Positions 7,499 through 14,957 are shown, counted from the first letter of the stretch. The stretch is 39,204 nucleotides of DNA from Winogradskyella sp. (GCF_028282165.1 NZ_JANQIM010000045.1:1-39204); one strand, 5' to 3'. Notes: generated by a model from the letters alone, not told the origin. A program made the numbers and translations.

Positions 7499-8287
7499 AT
7501 GAAAAATATTTTAGATAACATAGTAGCAGATAAACGAAAAGAAGTTGATTTAAGACAATCAATAATTCCGGTGAAGCAATTGGAAGCATCGGTACTGTTC
7601 GATAGAGAAACGTATTCGCTATCCCATGCACTAAAAAATAGTACCTCAGGAATTATAGCTGAACACAAGAGACGATCACCTTCTAAATCGGTAATCAACC
7701 AAAGCTTAAATGTTCAAGATGTAGCCAAAGGTTATGAAAGTGCAGGAGTATGTGGCATGTCTGTTTTAACGGATGGTAAATATTTTGGTGGATCCTTGGA
7801 CGATTTGCTATTAGCTCGAGCCAGCTCTCAATTACCTTTATTACGAAAAGAGTTCATTATTAACCCTTATCAAATCATTGAAGCCAAAGCCTATGGAGCA
7901 GATGTTATTTTACTGATTGCTGCTATTTTGAGTAGAGATGAAATTAAAGCATTTTCAGAATTGGCAAAAAGCTTAGAGCTCGATGTTTTACTAGAAGTTC
8001 ATAATGACGAAGAGTTACAAAAATCTGTAATGCCTTCATTAGATATGCTAGGCGTAAACAACAGAAACTTAAAAACATTCGAGGTCAGTCTAGAGACAAG
8101 TAAACAACTAAGCGAACAGATTCCCAACGATTTTGTAAAGGTCTCCGAAAGTGGCATTAGTTCTGTGAACGCAATCAAAGAATTACGGCCATATGGTTAC
8201 AAAGGATTTCTGATTGGTGAAAACTTTATGAAAACCGACAACCCAGGAATAAGCGCTAAAAAGTTTATAAACGAATTAAATGAATAA
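7499..8287 (+). CDS. trpC: Indole-3-glycerol phosphate synthase
   Basis: This enzyme closes the indole ring from carboxyphenylamino-deoxyribulose phosphate. The 262-residue TIM barrel shows the family blocks EHKRRSPSKS (catalytic lysine region), LRKEFIINPYQI, LLIAAIL, LLEVHNDEEL, LGVNNRNLKTF and VSESGISS near the phosphate site. It is a stand-alone TrpC, not fused to TrpF. A palindromic repeat begins right after the stop codon at 8287 and fills the gap to trpF. Confidence 0.96.
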   Translation: MKNILDNIVADKRKEVDLRQSIIPVKQLEASVLFDRETYSLSHALKNSTSGIIAEHKRRSPSKSVINQSLNVQDVAKGYESAGVCGMSVLTDGKYFGGSLDDLLLARASSQLPLLRKEFIINPYQIIEAKAYGADVILLIAAILSRDEIKAFSELAKSLELDVLLEVHNDEELQKSVMPSLDMLGVNNRNLKTFEVSLETSKQLSEQIPNDFVKVSESGISSVNAIKELRPYGYKGFLIGENFMKTDNPGISAKKFINELNE

Positions 8288-8288
8288 C

Positions 8289-8377
8289 GTCATATCGAAC
8301 GAATGTGAGACATCCCATAATGAGATTTAGCCTCGCTGTAACTATAGATGCCTCAATCGCTTTGTTCATGTCGAAAT
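8289..8377. repeat. Palindromic repeat, family B, trpC-trpF spacer
   Basis: This ~89-bp element starts GTCATATCGAACGAATGTGA and ends with CATGTCGAAATA. It is clearly related to the element at 9074-9170, which starts GTCATGTCGAACGCATGTGA and ends CATGTCGAAATGAC. The outer ends are inverted relative to each other (GTCAT..CGA and TCGAAAT..). It occupies almost the whole intergenic gap. Confidence 0.75.
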
Positions 8378-8385
8378 AATAATTT

Positions 8386-9093
8386 ATGAAGCTAAAGATT
8401 TGCGGAATGAAATACAATACTGCTGTAGTTGCAAAATTGCGACCAGGCTATTTAGGCTTTATATTTTATGATAAATCACCGAGAAACTTTGAAGGAGATA
8501 TTCCTGAAATACCAAGAGATACAAAAAAAGTCGGCGTTTTTGTAGACGAAAAAGTGGAAGTAATCGTCAATTATATTGAAAAACACCAATTGGATGCTGT
8601 CCAACTCCATGGCCATGAATCGCCTAACTTTTGTACTGAATTAAAACGTCATTACGAGAAGCATAGCGACGAAGCAATCTCTATCAAAGAAAAAGATTGC
8701 CGCGACTTTTCAAAAAAGCCTCGCAATGACCCATCAATCGAAATCATCAAAGTATTTTCTATAAGAGACGAATTTGATTTTAGTGTATTAAAGCCATATG
8801 AAGACGTGGTAGATTACTTTTTATTTGATACCAAAGGACAATTACCAGGCGGAAATGGCTATACCTTTAATTGGGATACATTAAAAGATTATCCGTCCAC
8901 CAAACCCTATTTTTTAAGTGGTGGTATAGGATTAAGTGAGATTGACGGTGTTTTGTCATTCCTGAGTAGGCAGGAATCTAAATATTGCCATGCCATTGAC
9001 GTCAACAGTAAGTTTGAAATTGAACCAGGATTAAAAAACATTGATGAATTAGAAAAATTTAAAAAAGTAATATGTCATGTCGAACGCATGTGA
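8386..9093 (+). CDS. trpF: Phosphoribosylanthranilate isomerase carrying repeat-encoded segments
   Basis: TrpF isomerises phosphoribosylanthranilate. Core motifs are present: KICGMKYN at the start with its catalytic Cys, GFIFYDKSPR, VGVFVDE, VQLHGHES, the catalytic-Asp strand FLFDTKGQLPGGNG, and LSGGIG. The protein is 235 residues, about 30 longer than typical. The excess coincides with palindromic repeats read in frame: residues 88-115 (DNA 8648-8730) and residues 190-198 (DNA 8955-8979). The last six residues, CHVERM, and the stop codon are read from the repeat at 9074-9170. The insertions fall between conserved blocks, and the final native motif HAIDVNSKFE is retained, so the enzyme may still work. 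Because it is the only TrpF in an otherwise intact operon, function is likely but untested. Confidence 0.92.
   Translation: MKLKICGMKYNTAVVAKLRPGYLGFIFYDKSPRNFEGDIPEIPRDTKKVGVFVDEKVEVIVNYIEKHQLDAVQLHGHESPNFCTELKRHYEKHSDEAISIKEKDCRDFSKKPRNDPSIEIIKVFSIRDEFDFSVLKPYEDVVDYFLFDTKGQLPGGNGYTFNWDTLKDYPSTKPYFLSGGIGLSEIDGVLSFLSRQESKYCHAIDVNSKFEIEPGLKNIDELEKFKKVICHVERM
8648..8730. repeat. Palindromic repeat, family B, in-frame inside trpF
   Basis: This 83-bp element has ends GTCATTACGAG and CTCGCAATGAC (10 of 11 complementary) and inner arms GCAATCT / AGATTGC. It is translated in the trpF frame as a Lys/Asp/Glu/Arg-rich stretch at residues 88-115. The residues on either side (ELKR and SIEIIKVF) read like adjacent parts of a normal TrpF. 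Confidence 0.8.
8955..8979. repeat. Palindromic repeat, family A, in-frame inside trpF
   Basis: This 25-bp unit (GTCATTCCTG...GGCAGGAATCT) matches the left end of the GIY-YIG unit at 10372-10396 at 23 of 25 positions. It is read in the trpF frame as LSFLSRQES. The same frame of the copy at 10372 would give SFLRRQES. Confidence 0.8.
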
Positions 9094-9170
9094 GACATCT
9101 CATCACGAGATTTGGCTTCGTTGAACCTATGAATGAGATTTCTTAATCGCTTCGCTCATGTCGAAATGAC
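9074..9170. repeat. Palindromic repeat, family B, overlapping the 3' end of trpF
   Basis: This ~97-bp element has ends GTCATGTCGAAC and CATGTCGAAATGAC. It resembles the copy at 8289-8377. It starts inside trpF, supplies that gene's last codons and TGA stop (9091-9093), and ends 8 bp before the trpB start. Confidence 0.8.
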
Positions 9171-9178
9171 AAACAACT

Positions 9179-10366
9179 ATGAAAGAGACATACAACATTA
9201 ACGAAAAAGGCTATTATGGCGAGTTTGGTGGTGCATTTATACCGGAAATGCTTTATCCAAACGTTGAGGAATTACGTCAAAATTATTTAAAGATTATGGC
9301 AGAACCGTCATTTCAAGAAGAGTTTCACCAACTCCTTAAAGACTATGTAGGTAGACCATCACCCTTATATTACGCTAAACGTCTTTCCGAAAAATATAAT
9401 ACTAAAGTATATCTAAAGCGCGAAGACCTCAACCATACAGGTGCCCATAAAGTCAACAATACTATCGGGCAAATTTTAATGGCAAAACGTCTTGGTAAAA
9501 ATAGAATCATTGCAGAAACTGGAGCAGGACAACACGGTGTTGCCACAGCTACGGTTTGTGCTCTAATGGGTATTGAATGTGTAGTCTACATGGGTGAGAT
9601 AGACATTGCGCGCCAAGCACCAAATGTAGCTCGCATGAAGATGCTAGGTGCTGAAGTTAGACCAGCATTGTCAGGAAGTAGAACGCTTAAAGATGCCACA
9701 AACGAAGCCATCAGGGATTGGATTAATAATCCCGTGGATACGCATTATATTATCGGTTCTGCGATTGGGCCACATCCTTATCCAGATATGGTAACACGAT
9801 TTCAATCAGTGATTTCCGAAGAAATCAAATGGCAATTAAAAGAAAAAGAAGGTCGGGAACATCCTGATTATGTGGTAGCTTGTATTGGTGGCGGAAGTAA
9901 TGCCTCTGGAACGTACTATCATTTTTTAGATAACGAAGACGTTGGCATTATTGCTGTAGAAGCTGCTGGCAAAGGTATTCATTCTGGCGAAAGTGCCGCA
10001 ACCTCCGTGTTAGGAAAAGAAGGCATAATTCATGGCTGCAAGACTTTACTGATGCAAACTTCAGATGGACAAATTACCGAGCCCTACTCCATTTCGGCTG
10101 GATTAGACTATCCTGGTGTTGGCCCACTCCACTCCCATTTATATAAATCTGGACGTGGTGAGTTTTACTCAGCTACTGATGATGAAGCCATGACTGCTGG
10201 CCTAGAGTTGGCCCAATTGGAAGGTATAATCCCCGCAATAGAAACGAGTCATGCTTTGGCCATTTTCGAACATAAAACCTTTAAACCCGATGATATTGTA
10301 GTGATTAGCTTGTCTGGAAGAGGCGATAAGGATTTACAGAATTATATTGATTATTTTAAGCTTTAA
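9179..10366 (+). CDS. trpB: Tryptophan synthase beta chain
   Basis: The PLP-dependent beta subunit joins indole and serine to form tryptophan. The 395-residue protein has NHTGAHKVNN with the PLP-binding lysine K91, AETGAGQHGVATA with the catalytic Glu region, and the phosphate-binding loop GGGSNASG. GYYGEFGGAFIPEML at residues 11-25 is the usual N-terminus of the major TrpB1 class. It normally works in an alpha2-beta2 complex with TrpA. Here trpA lies 384 bp downstream, separated by a GIY-YIG unit, so direct trpB-trpA translational coupling is lost. Confidence 0.97.
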   Translation: MKETYNINEKGYYGEFGGAFIPEMLYPNVEELRQNYLKIMAEPSFQEEFHQLLKDYVGRPSPLYYAKRLSEKYNTKVYLKREDLNHTGAHKVNNTIGQILMAKRLGKNRIIAETGAGQHGVATATVCALMGIECVVYMGEIDIARQAPNVARMKMLGAEVRPALSGSRTLKDATNEAIRDWINNPVDTHYIIGSAIGPHPYPDMVTRFQSVISEEIKWQLKEKEGREHPDYVVACIGGGSNASGTYYHFLDNEDVGIIAVEAAGKGIHSGESAATSVLGKEGIIHGCKTLLMQTSDGQITEPYSISAGLDYPGVGPLHSHLYKSGRGEFYSATDDEAMTAGLELAQLEGIIPAIETSHALAIFEHKTFKPDDIVVISLSGRGDKDLQNYIDYFKL

Positions 10367-10369
10367 TTA

Positions 10370-10396
10370 TTGTCATTCCTGCGCAGGCAGGAATCT
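10370..10396. repeat. Left inverted repeat of the GIY-YIG unit (family A)
   Basis: The 27-bp sequence TTGTCATTCCTGCGCAGGCA...ATCT is the reverse complement of 10711-10737 at 26 of 27 positions. It is itself a hairpin, ATTCCTGC-GCAG-GCAGGAAT. It begins 3 bp after the trpB stop. Confidence 0.88.
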
Positions 10397-10402
10397 ACAA
10401 AA

Positions 10403-10705
10403 ATGTTTAAAGCTATTCATCAATATTATCTTTACATGCTAACCAATAAAAAGAATGGTACATTGTATATTGGAGTAACAAACGATTTGGAAAGACGAAT
10501 GTTTGAGCATAAGAATAAATTAGTCGAAGGTTTCACAAAAAAGTACAATCTGACTCAACTTGTTTATTTTGAAACTTATCAATATGTTAATGATGCTATA
10601 AAAAGAGAAAAGAATATGAAAAAATGGAAACGAGAATGGAAAATAAATTTAATTGAAAACAATAATTCAAACTGGACGGATTTATCTAAAGATTGGAATA
10701 TATAA
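10403..10705 (+). CDS. GIY-YIG (URI-type) endonuclease-like protein
   Basis: About 100 residues starting MFKAIHQYYLYMLTNKK form one GIY-YIG domain of the small, stand-alone type: YYLYMLTNKKNGTLYIGVTN supplies the two tyrosine/glycine strands. NDLERRMFEH carries the catalytic Arg, and IKREKNMKKWKREWK contains the usual Glu. I start it at 10403 and not the ATG at 10370, because the extra N-terminal residues (MSFLRRQES...) are just a reading of the inverted repeat. It sits within the trp operon and would be co-transcribed with it. The family nicks or cleaves DNA, but the role of these small bacterial members is poorly known. Here it may act on the flanking repeats. Confidence 0.85.
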   Translation: MFKAIHQYYLYMLTNKKNGTLYIGVTNDLERRMFEHKNKLVEGFTKKYNLTQLVYFETYQYVNDAIKREKNMKKWKREWKINLIENNNSNWTDLSKDWNI

Positions 10706-10710
10706 AATTT

Positions 10711-10737
10711 AGATTCCTGCCTACGCAGGAATGACAA
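10711..10737. repeat. Right inverted repeat of the GIY-YIG unit (family A)
   Basis: AGATTCCTGCCTACGCAGGA...GACAA is the inverted copy of 10370-10396 with one mismatch. It ends 13 bp before the trpA start codon. Confidence 0.88.
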
Positions 10738-10750
10738 ACACAAATCTTAA

Positions 10751-11518
10751 ATGACAAACAGAATAAATCAAAAACTACAAGAAAACAAAAAGCTCTTATC
10801 CATATATTTTACCGCTGGTTATCCGAGCTTAGATGACACTGCAGACATTATACAAGATTTAGAAAAAAGTGGTGTGGATATGATAGAAATAGGATTACCT
10901 TTTAGTGATCCATTGGCAGATGGCCCAACCATACAAGCTAGCTCTACGTCTGCACTTAAAAACGGAATGACTACCGAAAAGTTATTCGAACAAATTAGTA
11001 ATATAAGATCGTCTGTTTCTATTCCATTGATCATTATGGGTTATTTTAACCCAGTGTTGCAATATGGTGTAGAAGCTTTTTGTAAAAAGTGTCAAGATAT
11101 TGGTATTGATGGTCTTATTCTTCCTGATTTACCTGTGGATGTTTACGACGCGTACTACAAATCTACTTTTGAAAAATATGGTCTCATCAATGTATTTTTA
11201 ATTACACCTCAAACCTCAGATGAGCGCATTCGTTATATCGATTCTATTTCCACAGGCTTTATCTATATGGTAAGTTCTGCAAGTACAACGGGTGCAAAAA
11301 GTGGCTTTGGTGATGAGCAAACAAGCTACTTTAAACGTATTGCCGATATGAATCTTAAGAATCCGCAAATCGTTGGTTTCGGTATTTCTAATAATGATAC
11401 ATTTACACAAGCGACTACGCATGCAAAAGGTGCCATTATAGGAAGTGCCTTTATAAAGCATGTGACCAATGATGGTATTAAAAATATTGATGGCTTCGTA
11501 AAAAAAATCTTGAATTAA
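10751..11518 (+). CDS. trpA: Tryptophan synthase alpha chain
   Basis: The alpha subunit splits indole-3-glycerol phosphate into indole and glyceraldehyde 3-phosphate. The 255-residue TIM barrel has DMIEIGLPFSDPLADGPTIQ, with the catalytic Glu (in IEIG), and GLILPDLPVD with the catalytic Asp region. VGFGIS near the C-terminus binds phosphate. It closes the trp gene set. It is separated from trpB by the GIY-YIG unit and followed by a degenerate repeat and trmL, which may be read through from the same transcript since no terminator was seen. Confidence 0.97.
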   Translation: MTNRINQKLQENKKLLSIYFTAGYPSLDDTADIIQDLEKSGVDMIEIGLPFSDPLADGPTIQASSTSALKNGMTTEKLFEQISNIRSSVSIPLIIMGYFNPVLQYGVEAFCKKCQDIGIDGLILPDLPVDVYDAYYKSTFEKYGLINVFLITPQTSDERIRYIDSISTGFIYMVSSASTTGAKSGFGDEQTSYFKRIADMNLKNPQIVGFGISNNDTFTQATTHAKGAIIGSAFIKHVTNDGIKNIDGFVKKILN

Positions 11519-11521
11519 AAT

Positions 11522-11546
11522 AGATTCCGGCCTATACAGGAATAAC
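11522..11546. repeat. Degenerate family A repeat, trpA-trmL spacer
   Basis: AGATTCCGGCCTATACAGGA plus ATAAC differs at a few positions from the right repeat of the GIY-YIG unit (10711-10735), in the same orientation. The palindrome is partly decayed. It fills most of the 35-bp gap between trpA and trmL. Confidence 0.6.
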
Positions 11547-11553
11547 AAATCAT

Positions 11554-12006
11554 ATGCCGCTTAACATCGTACTTATAGAACCCGAAATCCCTAATAATAC
11601 AGGTAACATCGGCAGATTGGCATTAGCCACTGGCTCTCGATTGCATTTGGTGAAGCCATTTGGTTTTGAAATTGACGACAAACGCTTAAAACGTGCAGGA
11701 CTAGATTATTGGCAACATTTAGAAGTCATTTATTATGATTCTTCAGAGGAGTTCTTCTCAAGTAATAGTAACGCCGATATGATTTTTCTATCAAGTCATG
11801 GCAAACGATCGCATTGGGACATCAACTATTCTGATAATATGTTCCTTATTTTTGGCAGGGAATCTGTAGGATTACCAAAACCACTCATTGAAAAACATCA
11901 AGAAAAACTCTTCAAAATCCCCATGTTTAGCGAACATATTAGAAGTCTAAATCTCGCTAATGCAGTTAGCATTATTGTTTACGAAGGCTTACGGCAACTT
12001 CGTTAA
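11554..12006 (+). CDS. trmL: tRNA (cytidine/uridine-34 2'-O)-methyltransferase TrmL
   Basis: This 150-residue SPOUT-family enzyme is predicted to methylate the ribose of the wobble base of tRNA-Leu. Family blocks are IVLIEPEIPNNTGNIGRLA near the N-terminus, KRAGLDYW, the SAM-knot segments FLSSHGK and FGRESVGLP, and the C-terminal IRSLNLANAVSIIVYE. The length is typical of TrmL/YibK. It lies close behind trpA and could share its transcript; a functional tie to tryptophan synthesis is not implied. Confidence 0.93.
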   Translation: MPLNIVLIEPEIPNNTGNIGRLALATGSRLHLVKPFGFEIDDKRLKRAGLDYWQHLEVIYYDSSEEFFSSNSNADMIFLSSHGKRSHWDINYSDNMFLIFGRESVGLPKPLIEKHQEKLFKIPMFSEHIRSLNLANAVSIIVYEGLRQLR

Positions 12007-12094
12007 TTTTATCATAAAAGAAGCCCTAAAGATTAAACCTTTTTTTAATATCTGAGTCTTAGTAGTGTTCATTAATTAAAAACACAAAAAGATT

Positions 12095-12526
12095 ATGATT
12101 TTAAAAACATTAAAAATTAGTTTATGTATCGCTGTATTATGTACTGTAACATTTGTCGATGCCCAAGAAAGACGTGGAAAGAGAAGCGCAAATCCTGAAA
12201 AAACATTTCAAAAGCTAGATGCCAATGCAGATGGAGAACTGTCCTTGGAAGAATTCAAAGAAAAGCTTCAGAGAAGAGATGTTAGTACCGAAATTATTGA
12301 TGAGCGTTTTAAGGAATTGGATACCGATGCTAACGGAACAGTATCCTTAGAGGAATTTACCTCCAAAAAGGAATTATCTAAAGAAGAGCGGATAGAAAAA
12401 CGTTTTAAAATGATGGATGCTGACGGCAATGGCACTATAGATATGGCAGAATACAAAGCGTTTGTTGAAGAGACAGAAAAGCATCGAATGAAACGCAAGC
12501 ATCGCAGAAACAAAAAAGAAGATTAA
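12095..12526 (+). CDS. Secreted EF-hand calcium-binding protein
   Basis: This 143-residue protein has a signal peptide (about residues 1-23, ending VDAQ). It then has three EF-hand loops: DANADGELSLEEF, DTDANGTVSLEEF and DADGNGTIDMAEY. Each loop has Asp at positions 1, 3 and 5 (or Asn), Gly at 6 and Glu at 12, as needed for calcium binding. The C-terminus is a very basic tail (KHRMKRKHRRNKK). It is probably a periplasmic or surface calcium-binding protein; the partner is unknown. It is followed by its own terminator. Confidence 0.85.
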   Translation: MILKTLKISLCIAVLCTVTFVDAQERRGKRSANPEKTFQKLDANADGELSLEEFKEKLQRRDVSTEIIDERFKELDTDANGTVSLEEFTSKKELSKEERIEKRFKMMDADGNGTIDMAEYKAFVEETEKHRMKRKHRRNKKED

Positions 12527-12534
12527 ATAAAAAG

Positions 12535-12562
12535 TCCTCTAGAATAACTAGGGGATTTTTTT
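12535..12562 (+). terminator. Terminator after the EF-hand gene
   Basis: TCCTCTAG (12535-12542) pairs with CTAGGGGA (12548-12555), 8 bp with one wobble and an AATAA loop, followed by seven T residues. It lies just past the EF-hand stop codon. Confidence 0.85.
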
Positions 12563-12622
12563 CATTTAATAACATACATTCAATTTTGGTTTTGTATCTT
12601 ATAATCAAAACAAAACCAACTC

Positions 12623-13513
12623 TTGAAGTACTCAAAAACTTATGCGCTTTTTTCGGAATACGGTCAAATATTCTTGGGCATTGTACTGGCTAGTATTGGA
12701 TTAAAGGCCTTTCTATTACCAAATGGATTCTTAGATGGTGGCGTTACCGGAATTGCGCTTCTGGTTAGAACATTTGTTGATATAAAACTATCGTATTTAC
12801 TGCTTATTTTTAGTGTTCCGTTTTTAATTTTAGGGTTCTACACCGTTTCTAGACGCATCGTCATAAAATCCATAATTAGTATTTTAGGATTGGCATTATT
12901 TATTCACTATGAGAATTTTGAAACCATAACCAATGACAAACTCCTTATTGCGATTTTTGGTGGTTTATTTTTGGGTGCTGGCATTGGTATAGCCATACGA
13001 AATGGTTCTGTTTTGGACGGATCGGAAATTTTGGGTGTTTATATTAACGATCAATTTGGTGTAAGTATTGGTCAAGTTATACTTATCTTCAATATTATAC
13101 TATTTGGCATTACAGCTTGGGTGATTTCTACTGAGGTGGCGCTCTACTCTATTTTGGCCTATATTGTTACAGCCAAGGTCACCGATTTAACTATTGAAGG
13201 TTTTGAAGATTTTATTGGTGTTACTATAGTTTCAAAAAAATATATGCAGATCGAAGAGGCCATAATGAACGATTTAGGCGTTGGCATGACCCTTTACAAA
13301 GGCACACGAGGTGTTGGAAACTCTGGAAAGCATGAAGATTTCGATATTATCCATACAATTATAAATCGTATCGATATGAAAAAAATGCATCGTATTATCA
13401 ATGAAATAGATGAAAAAGCTTTTATAATAGAATTCGACGTTAATAATGTAAAAGGCGGTGTTTTAAGGCATTATATTGATAAGAAGAAGAGCAAGGTATT
13501 ACCAAAGGCCTAG
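12623..13513 (+). CDS. YitT family membrane protein with DUF2179 domain
   Basis: This 296-residue protein has an N-terminal multi-span YitT membrane region of about five to six hydrophobic helices, including GLKAFLLPNGFLDGGVTGIAL, typical of the family. A C-terminal soluble DUF2179 domain (roughly residues 200-290) contains GVTIVSKKY and GMTLYKGTRGVGNSGK. The start is a TTG at 12623; no in-frame ATG exists before the membrane region. The family is widespread but has no firmly established function; some members are discussed as transporters. It converges on the glycosylase gene, overlapping it by 4 bp. Confidence 0.87.
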   Translation: MKYSKTYALFSEYGQIFLGIVLASIGLKAFLLPNGFLDGGVTGIALLVRTFVDIKLSYLLLIFSVPFLILGFYTVSRRIVIKSIISILGLALFIHYENFETITNDKLLIAIFGGLFLGAGIGIAIRNGSVLDGSEILGVYINDQFGVSIGQVILIFNIILFGITAWVISTEVALYSILAYIVTAKVTDLTIEGFEDFIGVTIVSKKYMQIEEAIMNDLGVGMTLYKGTRGVGNSGKHEDFDIIHTIINRIDMKKMHRIINEIDEKAFIIEFDVNNVKGGVLRHYIDKKKSKVLPKA

Positions 13514-14232
13514 ATAAACTCTCTATACTGCAAGACCCTAAAATCAAAGGTATTAAAATCTGGATTTTTGGCTTTTAGTTGCCTGTAAAGTGGTAATCTG
13601 CTTATAGAGATATTGGCAGCACCAGAACCTGAAATCAGAGACACAGTCTTTATAGTCCTGATGTCATTCCGAAATGAGCCTTGCGATTGAGGAACCCTAT
13701 TGTTAGATTGCCTCGTTCTACTTGTAATGACAGGAAGGTGGAACTGATGAATTCTGGGTACTTCGTTATTCACTAATTCCAACTTTAATTTATAATCTCT
13801 TAGATGCTTTCTGAAAAAGTATTCTGGTCCATTTTTACTGTTCCCTCCTGTAAACAAAATAGTTTTTATACTTGGGTATTGTTTTAAATAGCCCACGACA
13901 TCCCTTAATCTGATGTTTTTCATACCTAAATCCGAAGCATCGATCTTCTCGCGTTCGGCACTTTGCACTATATCACAAACTCCAATTTTATGATCAATTA
14001 AAAACCGTTTTCGCTCTTCTACAGCTTCTTCGGAATTATCATAACGCAAATTGAGGTTGTAGATTTTATCTATAAACAGCCACAAGGAATTATAATAGCT
14101 ACCATAACAGAAATCTACGTCCTTTTCTAAAAGTTGACCCGTAGAAAATCTGGGGGGCGGCAATGTACCAACAATGAGCTTTTCGGTATCTCGTTGAATA
14201 AATGGTTCGTAAGGGTGTTTATGGAAAAACAT
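13510..14232 (-). CDS. Uracil-DNA-glycosylase-like protein with in-frame repeat insertion
   Basis: This 240-residue protein resembles the uracil/mismatch DNA glycosylase superfamily: LIVGTLPPPRF near residue 20 corresponds to the first active-site motif and SGSGAANIS to the second. The family removes damaged or deaminated bases; the exact substrate is not clear. Residues 168-190 (DNA 13663-13731), read TSRTRQSNNRVPQSQ..., come from a palindromic repeat and interrupt the segment between HQFHLP and IKTVSLISGSGAAN, close to the second motif. The gene stays in frame, but activity could be affected. Its ATG overlaps the stop of the upstream TPR gene (TAATG), so the two are probably translationally coupled. 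Confidence 0.75.
   Translation of the reverse strand: MFFHKHPYEPFIQRDTEKLIVGTLPPPRFSTGQLLEKDVDFCYGSYYNSLWLFIDKIYNLNLRYDNSEEAVEERKRFLIDHKIGVCDIVQSAEREKIDASDLGMKNIRLRDVVGYLKQYPSIKTILFTGGNSKNGPEYFFRKHLRDYKLKLELVNNEVPRIHQFHLPVITSRTRQSNNRVPQSQGSFRNDIRTIKTVSLISGSGAANISISRLPLYRQLKAKNPDFNTFDFRVLQYREFI
13663..13731. repeat. Palindromic repeat, family B-like, inside the glycosylase gene
   Basis: This 69-bp element has ends GTCATTCC and GTAATGAC and inner arms with GCGATTGAGG and AGATTGCCTCG. Its length is an exact multiple of three, so the host reading frame is kept. It shares the GTCATT...AATGAC border and AGATTGC word with the element at 8648-8730 inside trpF. Confidence 0.7.
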
Positions 14233-14957
14233 TACAATGATTTCAATAAACGCTCAACTTCAATTATGGTCAATCTGTAGAGACGTCTGTTAGGTTTTGT
14301 CATGTACTGGGACTCTGAAGAAATTTCTTCTAGTAACTCTTTTCCCTCTATAGTTCTGTCATTCTCAAGATAAAACTTAGCGAGCTCCAAACGTTCATCA
14401 TAATTTGAATAAGGTCTATCAATCTGCTTCAACTGTGTTTCAGCATCCTCTAGTTTTCCTAATTCCTTTAACGCTAAACCATAGCAAAATTGTTGTTTAG
14501 AACCTGTAAATTCTGATTTAGCAGCAATTTTTTCAGCTTCCCCTATAACGGCTTCATAATCCTGAAGCTGAAAATAACACAACACCAATTGCTGTCTAGC
14601 ATATAAGTCGTTCTGGTCCGAATCATTAAGGGTGTGCTTATAATTTTCGATAGCATTTGGCATATCGCCATTTTCGACATGAGCATCAGCAAGCGCAATT
14701 CTATTGGTATACGAATCTGAAAACTCCAATGCTCTTTCTAAATCTCTAATCTTCTTTGTTGGATTTATGATAGAAGTAAATTCACTTTGAATTTTTTCCG
14801 CATCTCTTTTGTTATAAATATTGGTAACAAAATAAATTATTGGACCAACAACGGGAATAAAAAAAACAACAAAATACCAGTAATAGGGTTTACGATTTTT
14901 GTAAATATGATAGAGACAATACCCTTGAATAAAAAGTATTAAGTAGTAGCGAAACAT
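14232..14957 (-). CDS. TPR protein with N-terminal membrane segments
   Basis: This 241-residue protein begins with two hydrophobic helices (about residues 3-17 and 25-47), the second with FFIPVVGPIIYFVTNIY as in PLDc_N-type membrane hairpins. TPR-like repeats follow from about residue 70, for example ALADAHVENGDMPNAIENYKH and LVLCYFQLQDYEAVIGEAEK. The TPR part probably faces the cytoplasm and binds protein partners that cannot be identified. The stop overlaps the start of the glycosylase gene by one base. Confidence 0.7.
   Translation of the reverse strand: MFRYYLILFIQGYCLYHIYKNRKPYYWYFVVFFIPVVGPIIYFVTNIYNKRDAEKIQSEFTSIINPTKKIRDLERALEFSDSYTNRIALADAHVENGDMPNAIENYKHTLNDSDQNDLYARQQLVLCYFQLQDYEAVIGEAEKIAAKSEFTGSKQQFCYGLALKELGKLEDAETQLKQIDRPYSNYDERLELAKFYLENDRTIEGKELLEEISSESQYMTKPNRRLYRLTIIEVERLLKSL

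Larger units (their letters stand above)
10370..10737 (+). mobile_element. Candidate mobile unit: GIY-YIG gene between 27-bp inverted repeats
   Basis: The ~368-bp segment between trpB and trpA consists of a single nuclease gene with near-perfect 27-bp inverted repeats directly outside it. Single copies of the same repeat occur without the gene at 8955, 11522 and (degenerate) 15751, so the repeats look like a dispersed family and the unit like a form that carries its own nuclease. No target-site duplication was seen, and movement has not been shown; calling it mobile is inference. Confidence 0.55.

Noticed and set aside
10370..10402. Longer start for the GIY-YIG protein, beginning MSFLRRQES
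   Set aside because: Those residues are a translation of the inverted repeat, and the conserved domain starts after the ATG at 10403.
8289..11546. CRISPR array suggested by repeated short palindromes
   Set aside because: The repeats differ in length, orientation and spacing, lie partly within genes, and lack regular spacers or cas genes.
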